DNA of 64,000 nt from Lampris incognitus (Eukaryota; Chordata; Actinopteri; Lampriformes; Lampridae), in the NCBI RefSeq assembly GCF_029633865.1, contig NC_079223.1, positions 4,307,021 through 4,371,020 of the forward strand, in the 5' to 3' direction. Of this stretch, positions 34,567-46,560 are shown piece by piece. Numbering within the stretch: the first letter of the stretch is position 1; each line of letters begins with the position of its first letter. Made by a program: the position numbers and the translations under genes. The notes under the pieces are model-generated. The model did no database searches and was not told the DNA's origin. It saw only the letters and a list, made by a program, of their open reading frames with translations.

Positions 34567-34830
34567 GGAGAATCGACTCTGTGCGTAACTGTACTCCACT
34601 GACTTCCGGTTTCTACCGCAGCGGTCATACCAGTTTCCTGTTTGCTGGCGCGTGCTACTGACGACAATGGCGTATTTTTGGCGATGCCGGCAGGATTTAC
34701 CATGGATACTTATCAACCACATGCACACAACTATCCACAAGAGTTACCATGGATACATGTCAACCACATGCACACAACTGTCCACACACTTTCACCTGCA
34801 CCTACCAGCACACGGGTGAACAAGTTGAGC
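34567..34830 (+). repeat. Unclassified dispersed repeat, copy 2
   Basis: Longer relative of 26870-27075. It contains a 47-bp tandem duplication absent from copy 1 (units with accatggatac and caaccacatgcacacaac at about 34693 and 34741) and an ATGGCGTATTTTTGGCG start-like segment. Confidence 0.75.
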
Positions 34831-34900
34831 TTTGAGCATGGACACCACACACTTCCTCTACAGGGCACCATTACGAGCCATGTATATGCAGGAGTAGTCT

Positions 34901-34904
<4 letters not shown>

Positions 34905-34942
<38 letters not shown>

Positions 34943-34965
34943 GTTATGTGTATATATATATATGT
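34905..34965. repeat. (CA)n and (TA)n microsatellite
   Basis: About 17 CA repeats, followed shortly by tatatatata. Confidence 0.95.
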
Positions 34966-35269
34966 CATGGTTTGTCAGATGGTTTCTCCTCACCAACAGT
35001 CACCACATAGCCTGAGCCACCGTCAAAGACTTTGACTGAGAATAGAGTAAATGTGTTATTACTTTTACATTTCTGAGGAAAATGTTTTTTCTTTGCATTT
35101 TCACGCCAAAGACTGCTGGGAAAGTGGCGCAGGCCAATAGCATTGATTTATTACTCACCAATTGTCACGTGACTTGTGCATCCCCGAATGTTTATTCTAT
35201 CCAGCTAGCTGGGCTGCGAATGGTAGCTAGTAAATGAAAAAAGACTAACTTCTGTAGGTGTTACTATAG
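34966..35269. other. dst intron, no recognisable element
   Basis: Nothing identified. Confidence 0.4.
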
Positions 35270-35421
35270 TTCATTCATTCATTCAGTCATTATCCAAACC
35301 GCTTATCCTTACACAGGGTCGCGGGGATGTTGGAGCCTATCCCAGCAGTCACTGGGTGGCAGGCAGGGAGACAGGCAGGGAGACACCCTGGACAGGCCGC
35401 CAGACCATCACAGAGCCCACA

Positions 35422-35461
<40 letters not shown>

Positions 35462-35682
35462 CACACCTAGGGACAATGTAGTACAGCCGAGTCACCTGAC
35501 CTACATGTCTTTGGATTGTGGGAGGAGACCGGAGCCCCGGAGGAAACCCACGCAGACACGGGGAGAACATGCAAACTCCACACAGAGGACGACCCGGGAC
35601 GACCCCCAAGGTTGGACTACCCCGGGGCTCGAACCCAGGACCTTCTTGCTGTGAGGCGACCGCACTAACCACCGTGCCGCCC
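35270..35682 (-). mobile_element. V-SINE-like element, full length
   Basis: Minus strand: head gggcggcacggtggttagtg, B-box gggttcgagcc, the conserved core (gagtttgcatgttctccc, gtgtctgcgtgggtttcctc, ccaaagacatgtaggtcagg), a variable (TG)n, and the end cagtgactgctgggatagg through ggataagcggtttggataa. The order of blocks resembles vertebrate V-SINE/DANA-type elements. Confidence 0.88.
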
Positions 35683-35705
35683 AATCTAATCTAATAATAA
35701 TAATA

Positions 35706-36226
35706 TAATATATTATCGTACGATAAGACAAGGATGTCCAATTTGCCCCTTTTTATTCCTTCTTGTCACACGAATTATGGCTGTAAATATTTAAAAAAAA
35801 GGTAAATTCCCAGGTATTATGACCTTAAATAGAGAATTTAAATTATCCCAGCTGGCTGGTGATACAACAATAGTTCTATCTAATAGACATGAAGTGACGA
35901 AAGCAGTTAGACATATTGAGGAATTTTCTGCTGTGTCAGGTTTGAGAATGAACTTGAGAAATCTGTTCTACTACCACTCAAGCAGCGTGACCTATCAGAA
36001 GCGAGTGGTATCCCTGTGAAGAACACGGTTACATACCTGGGTGTTGTCATCGATAAGAATGAAAAACTTCGCAGTAACTTAAACTTCAGGCCTACAGTTG
36101 AACAAGTAACGAAAAGCTTGAATATGTGGTTGATGAGAGCGCTTTCATGGAATGGTAGAGTTTTGTTGCCTAAAGCTGGAGGAATATCCACATCCGCTTG
36201 TGTGTCCTTATCACGGGAAGTGCCTA
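35706..36226 (+). pseudogene. L1/Tx1-like LINE reverse transcriptase fragment
   Basis: Translation gives RT block RQGCPICPFLFLLVTRI, then FKLSQLAGDTTIVLSNRHEV, HIEEFSAVSGLRMNL, VTYLGVVIDKNEKLRSNLNF and LSWNGRVLLPKAGGIS. This is the order found in L1/Tx1-type reverse transcriptases. The catalytic ADDT is changed to AGDT and frames shift twice, so it is dead. Both ends are truncated. Confidence 0.85.
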
Positions 36227-36439
36227 CTGGAATATATAAAAAAGATTTTTAAAATTTTATGATTTTTTATTTTATACATTATAGAATTATTAGTTATTAT
36301 AATTAGATAACATTTCTACTACTACTACATAACATTATATAAAATTAATTATATAACATAATTGTGTTATCCTCTTTCAGTGTTGTGTTGTGTAAATTGT
36401 GTGAACACAACATCAGAGAGATCCTCCTCTGGTGCTCTC

Positions 36440-36612
36440 CCTGAGGGTTCTTCCCAGTCTTTCTCCCTGTTAAAGGGTTTTGGGGAGTTGTCCCTTATCA
36501 GATGAGAGGGTCTACGGACAGGATGTTGTGTTGCTGTGAAGCCCGCTGAGGCTCGTTGGTAATTTGTGATAATGGGCTGTACAAATAAAACTGACTTGAC
36601 TTGATTTGACTT
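36440..36612 (+). mobile_element. Retroelement 3' end with tgacttgac tail, copy 2
   Basis: Same tail as 6268-6412: ctccctgttaaagggtttt, gagggtctacggacaggatg, gggctgtacaaataaaact and gacttgacttgatttgactt. Confidence 0.78.
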
Positions 36613-36894
36613 AAGTGAGGAGGAGCAGGATGTCTTCCGGATATAAGCACAAAAGTGGTGCACAGAAAAGAAAAGAAAAGAAAAGCGTGTGGATGAGGGA
36701 GAGACATGAGTTTCCAAAGCTGGACTTGTTTAGCCGACAAAGGGCTGGTCATCCAGGAGGAGCTGGTGCCAGCCCTGCCCATTACACTGCTGCTCGTCCT
36801 GGCACCCGGTCCAACTTTCAGCCAGTTGGTCAAATGAGGGAGTAATTCAATTTGCATTAATATTTGATCAAGTTCATATTGATGACGGGCTCGT

Positions 36895-37657
<763 letters not shown>

Positions 37658-37871
37658 TGATATCTGTGTGAGCACCCGTGTGAGACCATGGGCAGGGTGA
37701 GGTAAGTGTGATGTATTTACTCAGTTATAAACTCTTGCAGGAGCCGCTGACGTAGGCGACACACGTGGGGGTCCAACGTGTTCGACCAATAAGACATGAA
37801 CCAAGTAGAGTAGACTTGTGAGAAGCTGGGATGAGATGGTCTACTACAACACTGTCACCTTCAGTCTAACC

Positions 37872-40800
37872 CACACCTCCATCACTGTCCTCTACAGCTA
37901 CACCCCTTTATATCCTTTATACATGGACACCTCCATCACTGTCCTCTACATCTACACCCTTTATATCCTTTATACATGGACACCTCCATCACTGTCCTCT
38001 ACCTCTACACCCCTTTATATCCTTTATACATGGACACCTCCATCACTGTCCTCTACATCTACACCCCTTTATATCCTTTATACATGGACACCTCCATCAC
38101 TGCCCTCTACATCTACACCCCTTTATATCCTTTATACATGGACACCACCATCACTGTCCTCTACATCTACACCCCTTTATATCCTTTATACATGGACACC
38201 ACCATCACTGTCCTCTACAGCTACACCCCTTTATATCCTTTATACATGGACACCTCCATCACTGTCCTCTACAGCTACACCCCTTTATATCCTTTATACA
38301 TGGACACCTCCATCACTGTCCTCTACATCTACACCCTTTATATCATTTATACATGGACACCTCCATCACTGCCCTCTACATCTACACCCCTTTATATCCT
38401 TTATACATGGACACCTCCATCACGGTCCTCTCCATCTACACCCCTTTATATCCTTTATACATGGACACCACCATCACTGTCCTCTACATCTACACCCCTT
38501 TATATCCTTTATACATGGACACCTCCATCACTGCCCTCTACATCTACACCCTTTATATCATTTATACATGGACACCTCCATCACTGTCCTCTACAGCTAC
38601 ACCCCTTTATATCCTTTATACATGGACACCACCATCACTGCCCTCTACATCTACACCCCTTTATATCCTTTATACATGGACACCTCCATCACTGCCCTCT
38701 ACATCTACACCCCTTTATATCCTTTATACATGGACACCACCATCACTGTCCTCTACATCTACACCCCTTTATATCCTTTATACATGGACACCTCCATCAC
38801 TGCCCTCTACATCTACACCCCTTTATATCCTTTATACATGGACACCTCCATCACTGTCCTCTACACCTACACCCCTTTATATCCTTTATACATGGACACC
38901 ACCATCACTGTCCTCTACATCTACACCCCTTTATATCCTTTATACATGGACACCTCCATCACTGCCCTCTACATCTACACCCCTTTATATCCTTTATACA
39001 TGGACACCTCCATCACTGCCCTCTACATCTACACCCCTTTATATCCTTTATACATGGACACCACCATCACTGTCCTCTACATCTACACCCCTTTATATCC
39101 TTTATACATGGACACCCCCATCACTGCCCTCTACATCTACACCCTTTATATCCTTTATACATGGCCACCTCAATCACTGTCCTCTACATCTACACCCCTT
39201 TATATCCTTTATACATGGACACCTCCATCATTGTCCTCTACATCTACACCCTTTATATCCTTTATACATGTACACCTCCATCACTGTCCTCTACATCTAC
39301 ACCCTTTATATCTTTTATACATGGACACCTCCATCACTGTCCTCTACATCTACACCCTTTATATCATTTATACATGGACACCTCCATCACTGTCCTCTAC
39401 ATCTACACCCTTTATATCTTTTATACATGGACACCACCATCACTGCCCTCTACATCTACACCCCTTTATATCCTTTATACATGGACACCCCCATCACTGC
39501 CCTCTACATCTACACCCCTTTATATCCTTTATACATGGACACCACCATCACTGTCCTCTACATCTACACCCCTTTATATCCTTTATACATGGACACCTCC
39601 ATCACTGCCCTCTACATCTACACCCCTTTATATCCTTTATACATGGACACCTCCATCACTGCCCTCTACATCTACACCCCTTTATATCCTTTATACATGG
39701 ACACCTCCATCACTGTCCTCTACATCTACACCCTTTATATCCTTTATACATGGACACCACCATCACTGCCCTCTACATCTACACCCCTTTATATCCTTTA
39801 TACATGGACACCTCCATCACTGTCCTCTACATCTACACCCTTTATATCCTTTATACATGGACACCTCCATCACGGCCCTCTACATCTACACCCTTTATAT
39901 CCTTTATACATGGACACCTCCATCACTGTCCTCTACATCTACACCCTTTATATCTTTTATACATGGACACCACCATCACTGCCCTCTACATCTACACCCC
40001 TTTATATCCTTTATACATGGACACCACCATCACTGCCCTCTACATCTACACCCCTTTATATCCTTTATACATGGACACCTCCATCACTGTCCTCTATATC
40101 TACACCCCTTTATATCCTTTATACATGGACACCTCCATCACTGCCCTCTACATCTACACCCCTTTATATCCTTTATACATGGACACCTCCATCACTGCCC
40201 TCTACATCTACACCCCTTTATATCCTTTATACATGGACACCTCCATCACTGTCCTCTATATCTACACCCCTTTATATCCTTTATACATGGACACCTCCAT
40301 CACTGCCCTCTACATCTACACCCCTTTATATCCTTTATACATGGACACCTCCATCACTGCCCTCTACATCTACACCCCTTTATATCCTTTATACATGGAC
40401 ACCTCCATCACTGTCCTCTACATCTACACCCCTTTATATGCTTTATACATGGACACCTCCATCACTGCCCTCTACATCTACACCCCTTTATATCCTTTAT
40501 ACATGGCCACCTCCATCACTGTCCTCTCCATCTACACCCCTTTATATCCTTTATAAATGGACACCTCCATCACTGTCCTCTACATCTACACCCCTTTATA
40601 TCCTTTATACATGGACACATCCATCACTGCCCTCTACATCTACACCCCTTTATATCCTTTATACATGGACACCTCCATCACTGCCCTCTACATCTACACC
40701 CCTTTATATCCTTTATACATGGACACCACCATCACTGCCCTCTACATCTACACCCCTTTATATCCTTTATACATGGACACCACCATCACTGTCCTCTACA

Positions 40801-41780
40801 TCTACACCCCTTTATATCCTTTATACATGGACACCACCATCACTGTCCTCTACATCTACACCCCTTTATATCCTTTATACATGGACACCTCCATCACTGC
40901 CCTCTACATCTACACCCCTTTATATCCTTTATACATGGCCACCTCCATCACTGTCCTCTCCATCTACACCCCTTTATATCCTTTATAAATGGACACCTCC
41001 ATCACTGTCCTCTACATCTACACCCCTTTATATCCTTTATACATGGACACATCCATCACTGCCCTCTACATCTACACCCCTTTATATCCTTTATACATGG
41101 ACACCTCCATCACTGCCCTCTACATCTACACCCCTTTATATCCTTTATACATGGACACCACCATCACTGCCCTCTACATCTACACCCCTTTATATCCTTT
41201 ATACATGGACACCACCATCACTGTCCTCTACATCTACACCCCTTTATATCCTTTATACATGGACACCTCCATCACGGCCCTCTACATCTACACCCTTTAT
41301 ATCCTTTATACATGGACACCTCCATCACTGTCCTCTACATCTACACCCCTTTATATCCTTTATACATGGACACCACCATCACTGCCCTCTACATCTACAC
41401 CCCTTTATATCCTTTATACATGGACACCTCCATCACTGCCCTCTACATCTACACCCTTTATATCCTTTATACATGGACACCTCCATCACTGTCCTCTACA
41501 TCTACACCCCTTTATATCCTTTATACATGGACACATCCATCACTGCCCTCTACATCTACACCCCTTTATATCCTTTATACATGGACACCTCCATCACTGC
41601 CCTCTACATCTACACCCTTTATATCCTTTATACATGGACACATCCATCACTGCCCTCTACATCTACACCCCTTTATATCCTTTATACATGGACACATCCA
41701 TCACTGCCCTCTACATCTACACCCCTTTATATCCTTTATACATGGCCACCACCATCACTGCCCTCTACATCGCCTACACC
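37872..41780. repeat. 54-bp minisatellite, about 72 copies
   Basis: Unit: atggacacctccatcactgt, cctctacatctacacccc, tttatatcctttatac (54 bp, 18 codons). Variants are cct/cac (Ser/Thr), gtc/gcc (Val/Ala), and a one-base deletion (accc for acccc) that shifts frame. The 18-codon period keeps frames open up to 1294 codons (MDTSITVLYIYTPLYPLY and alternatives in other frames), but all three frames are open and there is no gene context. Higher-order structure includes an 8-unit, 432-bp duplication. Confidence 0.97.
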
Positions 41781-42695
41781 TTGTAGATAGCCTAGTTATC
41801 ATAACTAGTTATCATAACATTCCTACCTTTGGTTGCTTAGGAGTATCCAGCTTCTGTTGAGTCAAGATGCTTTGACTAGTTATGGCAGGGAGGTGCCTTG
41901 CTTGCTATATGTAGGTAAACATTACACATGGAAAACCACGTGACAGATCTCAAGATCCTTTGACCCTGTATACACAAACTTGAGATATGAGAGCTAATGT
42001 TACACATTAACCTGTCACTTCCTTATTCTTTTTCCCCGTTCCTTCAGCGGGTTATCTGAAAGAGCTGCTTGTCGTTGGAGTGAACCCACTGGTGACGTGG
42101 CAGAAACAGCTGGGCAGGAAGGTACCGTCCAAAACACTACTGGCTATAAAGCATGGGGTGGTAGTGATTAGGGAGAGAGGATCCGGGGTTCGGCCCTGTG
42201 ATGGTGAGGGCACACCCTGCCGAAGTATCCTTGAGCAAAACAAAGGTTCCGTTCCAGCCCCGGAGGAAGTGCTCTGCTCCGTAGCTAACTTCATCTGCCT
42301 GTGGGAGGGGTCAAAGTTCACGTGGAAACAAGCAGAATAAACAAGCAAACAAGCAAATCTTCTTTGGAGATGAATACAGCATTACACACACGCACACACA
42401 CACATGCACACACGCACTCAATTATTATGCCGCAACTCTCCATGTCACATTCCAGCTGCCCCGGTCTGCAGGCCGCAGGTTCTGTTTACTTGAAGGTGGG
42501 ACGAATAAGTAAAGGGACTCTGTTGTGGCTCGATGGTCTACTGGGTCTGTCCCTGAGGATGTGTGCAAGCATCAGCACCATTACTTTTTCCTTTTTCTTT
42601 TTGTTGCTGTGTTTTGGGTGGATGCACTTATTGTTAGCATGTATTTTTAATCTGTACTGTGGGTTGTAGCGCAAAGTGGTTCGCCTCATGGGGAC
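41781..42695. other. dst intron with SINE-like fragment
   Basis: At about 42155-42245, ggatccggggttcggccctg followed by gaagtatccttgagcaaaac resembles a decayed tRNA-type SINE. A short (CA)n lies at 42387-42418. No exon found. Confidence 0.45.
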
Positions 42696-44926
42696 ATGTT
42701 GGAGTTACTACCGCTGCTGCTGCTAGAGAGGGCTTTTAGAGTGGAAACAGTGTTCGGGGTGACTTCCGGTGTGTGTGGATGTTTGAGTTACTAGTGCTGC
42801 TGCTGCTAGAGAGGGCTTTTAGAGTGGAAACAGTGTTCGGGGTGACTTCTGGTGTGTGTGGATGTTTGAGTTACTAGTGCTGCTGCTGCTAGAGAGGGCT
42901 TCTAGAGCAGAAACAGTGTTCGGGGTGACTTCCGGTGTGTGTGGATGTTTGAGTTACTAGTGCTGCTGCTAGAGAGGGCTTTTAGAGTGGAAACAGTGTT
43001 CGGGGTGACTTCCGGTGTGTGTGGATGTTTGAGTTACTAGTGCTGCTGCTAGAGAGGGCTTTTAGAGTAGAAACAGTGTTCGGGGTGACTTCTGGTGTGT
43101 GTGGATGTTTGAGTTACTAGTGCTGCTGCTGCTAGAGAGGGCTTCTAGAGCAGAAACAGTGTTCGGGGTGACTTCCGGTGTGTGTGGATGTTTGAGTTAC
43201 TAGTGCTGCTGCTAGAGAGGGCTTTTAGAGTGGAAACAGTGTTCGGGGTGACTTCCGGTGTGTGTGGATGTTGGACTTACTAGTGCTGCAGCTGCTAGAG
43301 AGGGCTTTTAGAGTGGAAACAGTGTTCGGGGTGACTTCCGGTGTGTGTGGATGTTGGACTTACTAGTGCTGCTGCTGCTAGAGAGGGCTTTTAGAGTGGA
43401 AACAGTGTTCGGGGTGACTTCCGGTGTGTGTGGATGTTTGAGTTACTAGCGCTGCTGCTGCTAGAGAGGGCTTTTAGAGCGGAAACAGTGTTCGGGGTGA
43501 CTTCCGGTGTGTGTGGATGTTTGAGTTACTAGTGCTGCTGCTGCTGCTAGAGAGGGCTTTTAGAGTAGAAACAGTGTTCGGGGTGACTTCCGGTGTGTGT
43601 GGACGTTTGAGTTACGAGTGCTGCTGCTGCTAGAGAGGGCTTTTAGAGTAGAAACAGTGTTCGGGGTGACTTCCGGTGTGTGTGGACGTTTGAGTTACGA
43701 GTGCTGCTGCTGCTAGAGAGGGCTTTTAGAGTAGAAACAGTGTTCGGGGTGACTTCCGGTGTGTGTGGATGTTTGAGTTACTAGCGCTGCTGCTGCTAGA
43801 GAGGGCTTTTAGAGTAGAAACAGTGTTCGGGGTGACTTCCGGTGTGTGTGGACGTTTGAGTTACTAGTGCTGCTGCTGCTAGAGAGGGCTTTTAGAGTAG
43901 AAACAGTGTTCGGGGTGACTTCCGGTGTGTGTGGATGTTTGAGTTACTAGTGCTGCAGCTGCTAGAGAGGGCTTTTAGAGTAGAAACAGTGTTCGGGGTG
44001 ACTTCCGGTGTGTGTGGATGTTTGAGTTACTAGTGCTGCTGCTAGAGAGGGCTTTTAGAGTAGAAAACAGTGTTCGGGGTGACTTCCGGTGTGTGTGGAT
44101 GTTTGAGTTACTAGTGCTGCAGCTGCTAGAGAGGGCTTTTAGAGCAGAAACAGTGTTCGGGGTGACTTCCGGTGTGTGTGGATGTTGGAGTTACTAGTGC
44201 TGCTGCTGCTAGAGAGGGCTTTTAGAGTAGAAAACAGTGTTCGGGGTGACTTCCGGTGTGTGTGGATGTTTGAGTTACTAGTGCTGCTGCTAGAGAGGGC
44301 TTTTAGAGTAGAAACAGTGTTCGGGGTGACTTCCGGTGTGTGTGGATGTTTGAGTTACTAGTGCTGCTGCTAGAGAGGGCTTTTAGAGTAGAAACAGTGT
44401 TCGGGGTGACTTCCGGTGTGTGTGGATGTTTGAGTTACTAGTGCTGCAGCTGCTAGAGAGGGCTTTTAGAGTAGAAACAGTGTTCACAGGGTGACTTCCG
44501 GTGTGTGTGGATGTTTGAGTTACTACCGCTGCAGCTGCTAGAGAGGGCTTTTAGAGTAGAAACAGTGTTCGGGGTGACTTCCGGTGTGTGTGGATGTTTG
44601 AGTTACTACCGCTGCAGCTGCTAGAGAGGGCTTTTAGAGTAGAAACAGTGTTCGGGGTGACTTCCGGTGTGTGTGGACGTTTGAGTTACTAGTGCTGCTG
44701 CTGCTAGAGAGGGCTTTTAGAGTAGAAACAGTGTTTGGGGTGACTTCCGGTGTGTGTGGATGTTTGAGTTACTAGTGCTGCTGCTGCTAGAGAGGGCTTT
44801 TAGAGTAGAAACAGTGTTTGGGGTGACTTCCGGTGTGTTTGGATGTTTGAGTTACTAGTGCTGCTGCTGCTAGAGAGGGCTTTTAGAGTAGAAACAGTGT
44901 TCGGGGTGACTTCCGGTGTGTGTGGT
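42696..44926. repeat. 83-bp minisatellite with variable CTG run
   Basis: About 27 copies. The unit runs gttactagtgctgctgct, agagagggcttttagag, aaacagtgttcggggtgac and ttccggtgtgtgtggatg. Unit length changes in 3-bp steps (80, 83, 86) because the internal gct run varies, and some units have gctgcagctg. Type variants (tagaa, tggaa, cagaa) alternate in a way that could be used to trace duplication history. Confidence 0.97.
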
Positions 44927-45759
44927 AATCCCTTAGCTTGAGTATTTCCAAACATTTACGCCTGCTTTCGGTTAGATATGTTTCGTTTGCAGCCATGAAA
45001 CCATCAAGCTGATTGACAGTTTACTTCCTAAAACTATTATCAAAGATGTGAGGATGAATGAGGGCAAACTACCCCGCGTTTGTAATGGAAATCCAAGGCG
45101 CCATCAGCGGGTACTGAACTGCTTGTTCTTGAACGCGCAGGTGCACATTTTGCATTCTTTATCGTCTTCTTGGCCGCTCTTTTACACGACCGGGGTGCTA
45201 AAGTAACGCTCAGGAATCAGACGAGGAGGCAACGCCCCTCGAATAAAAACGTTGAGCGCACGAGCCCGTCTTTTATTTTGAAGGGGAACCGATAAACCGG
45301 AAATAAGGTTTCTGCAACCTCCCGGCGACTTGCCGACGCAGTGAAGGGGGAATAGAGTGCGGAGGATGACGGGATCGCGGTGCGTGTAGTCGGATTTTCA
45401 AACCCTAGCAGCTGGTTTTGGTTTTATTAGTGATCTGCGTGTGTCGAGGCTCGACGCTATACAATCTGCACAGGTTGGAAGAGCCGGATACTGCGAAATC
45501 ACCCACATCATGTATTAATAACGCATGCGCAATGCGCATATCGTCGTTGGCCCTCAGCAGCGCAGCGATCCGGTCCAGGGTTGAAGTGCAGAGTAAGCGC
45601 CGGTGAGGCGTCGCAATGCCCCCGTTATGTGTTGTGGTTGCTGAAACAGTTACTGTAAAGGCTTGATGAGCAGTTCACTGTGGAATCTGTGAGCAATTGT
45701 GCATGTGGGTTTGGCCCAACAGACCGGAGTCCGGTAAGAAAAATAAAAGTTTTGCCTAC
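44927..45759. other. dst intron adjoining the microexon
   Basis: No recognisable repeat. CpG content rises around 45180-45400. Frames are short. Confidence 0.4.
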
Positions 45760-45791
45760 CTCAGACCGAAAGTGATGCGTTCTGAGGCCAA
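45760..45791 (-). CDS. dst: dystonin a2-isoform microexon 2 (32 nt)
   Basis: A 32-nt exon bounded by gatctgttctaccag|TTGG and TCTGAG|GTAGGC. Spliced to the phase-1 end of exon 1 it reads V-GLRTHHFRSE and then runs in phase into GFRHSPR of exon 3. The remembered human isoform 2 has DAVLRSHHFRSEGFRASPR at this point, so the match is convincing despite the small size. It is one codon shorter than the remembered human segment. An ORF search cannot find it; it was located from the phase gap between exons 1 and 3. Confidence 0.88.
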
Positions 45792-46095
45792 CTGGTAGAA
45801 CAGATCAAAAAGACGGTTAGGACAGGCACACTGTAACATGCTGCACACACCACATGTCAGACAAGCAGAAAAGAGCGGGCGACGGCAACGGGCTCACGGT
45901 GCAGCCTAACTCGTGGCCCGGCCCAGGTTTCGGGAGATGCTACAGTTTTAATCCATGCAGCCCTTTCACGCAACGGCACATCGACATCAGCTCTAACCCG
46001 CAACATCGGAAGCCTAAACATAAGATAAAAGACGAAGGCTGCTGATATGAACAGTATATGTGTTGGGGATGACGTGACTAGACCGCAGCATCCGC

Positions 46096-46141
46096 GCCGG
46101 GGGAGGGGGGGGGGGGGAGGGGGAGAGGGGGGGGGAGAGAT
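46096..46141. repeat. G-rich tract beside dst exon 1
   Basis: Runs of g interrupted by single a (gggggagggg...) lie 17-60 bp inside intron 1. G-quadruplex potential is on the plus (template) strand; the dst transcript is C-rich here. Confidence 0.85.
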
Positions 46142-46157
46142 GCGGCTGCACACTCAC

Positions 46158-46338
46158 CGCGGCTCCTCGAGCGTCCGGAGAGCACGGATTTTATCGGATG
46201 TTTCCCATCGCGGAGCTTGCGGTGCCAGCAGCAGAAAAAGAGGATGGTGGCTATGGTTCCGAGCAGAAGGAGCAGCAGGAGCAGGACACACTGGATGCTG
46301 TACGGCCTCAGCAGCACCAGAAACGCCGCGGCGATCAT
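46158..46338 (-). CDS. dst: dystonin a2-isoform exon 1 (transmembrane N-terminus)
   Basis: Encodes 60 residues plus one base. MIAAAFLVLLRPYSIQC leads into a leucine-rich membrane segment (about residues 18-36, ending TILFFCC), then WHRKLRDGKHPIK and SVLSGRSRSR. This is nearly the human dystonin isoform 2 start as I recall it (MIAAAFLVLLRPYSIQC..., FFCCWHRKL, SGRSRSR). The segment anchors this isoform in perinuclear/endoplasmic membranes in mammals. The donor is CCGCG|GTGAGT, phase 1. The ATG has A at -3. An in-frame ATG 18 codons upstream (46392) could extend the product, but the conserved start is at 46338. Splicing to the 32-nt microexon restores frame. Confidence 0.93.
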
Positions 46339-46560
46339 TGTAAAGGAGCGGCGCAGCAGCAGCGCGGACGCTGCAGACGGCTGGCTCCGCACTCGCCGCT
46401 CCGCACTCGCCGCTCCGCACTCGCCGCACTGGGAGCTGGGAGCTTATAACTAGAAGGGAGGCTTTCTCTTTGTGGCGCAGGCTGCCAGGCGCGACGCTGC
46501 CCAGCCGCGCACGTCCAAGGTCGGCAACTACGCAGCTCGCGCTGTCTTCATGTCGCTAAT
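46339..46560 (-). promoter_or_regulatory. Probable dst promoter and 5'UTR
   Basis: GC-rich sequence upstream of the start codon includes three tandem copies of a ggcgagtgcgga-type 14-mer (46388-46430). A TATA-like tataag lies on the minus strand at 46443-46448, roughly 105 bp before the ATG. This is compatible with a start near 46415, but the start site is inferred. Confidence 0.5.

Noticed and set aside
37818..41860. Open reading frames of 912, 1145 and 1294 codons on plus
   Set aside because: All three frames are open because the 54-bp unit has few stops. There is no start context, splice structure or non-repetitive sequence.
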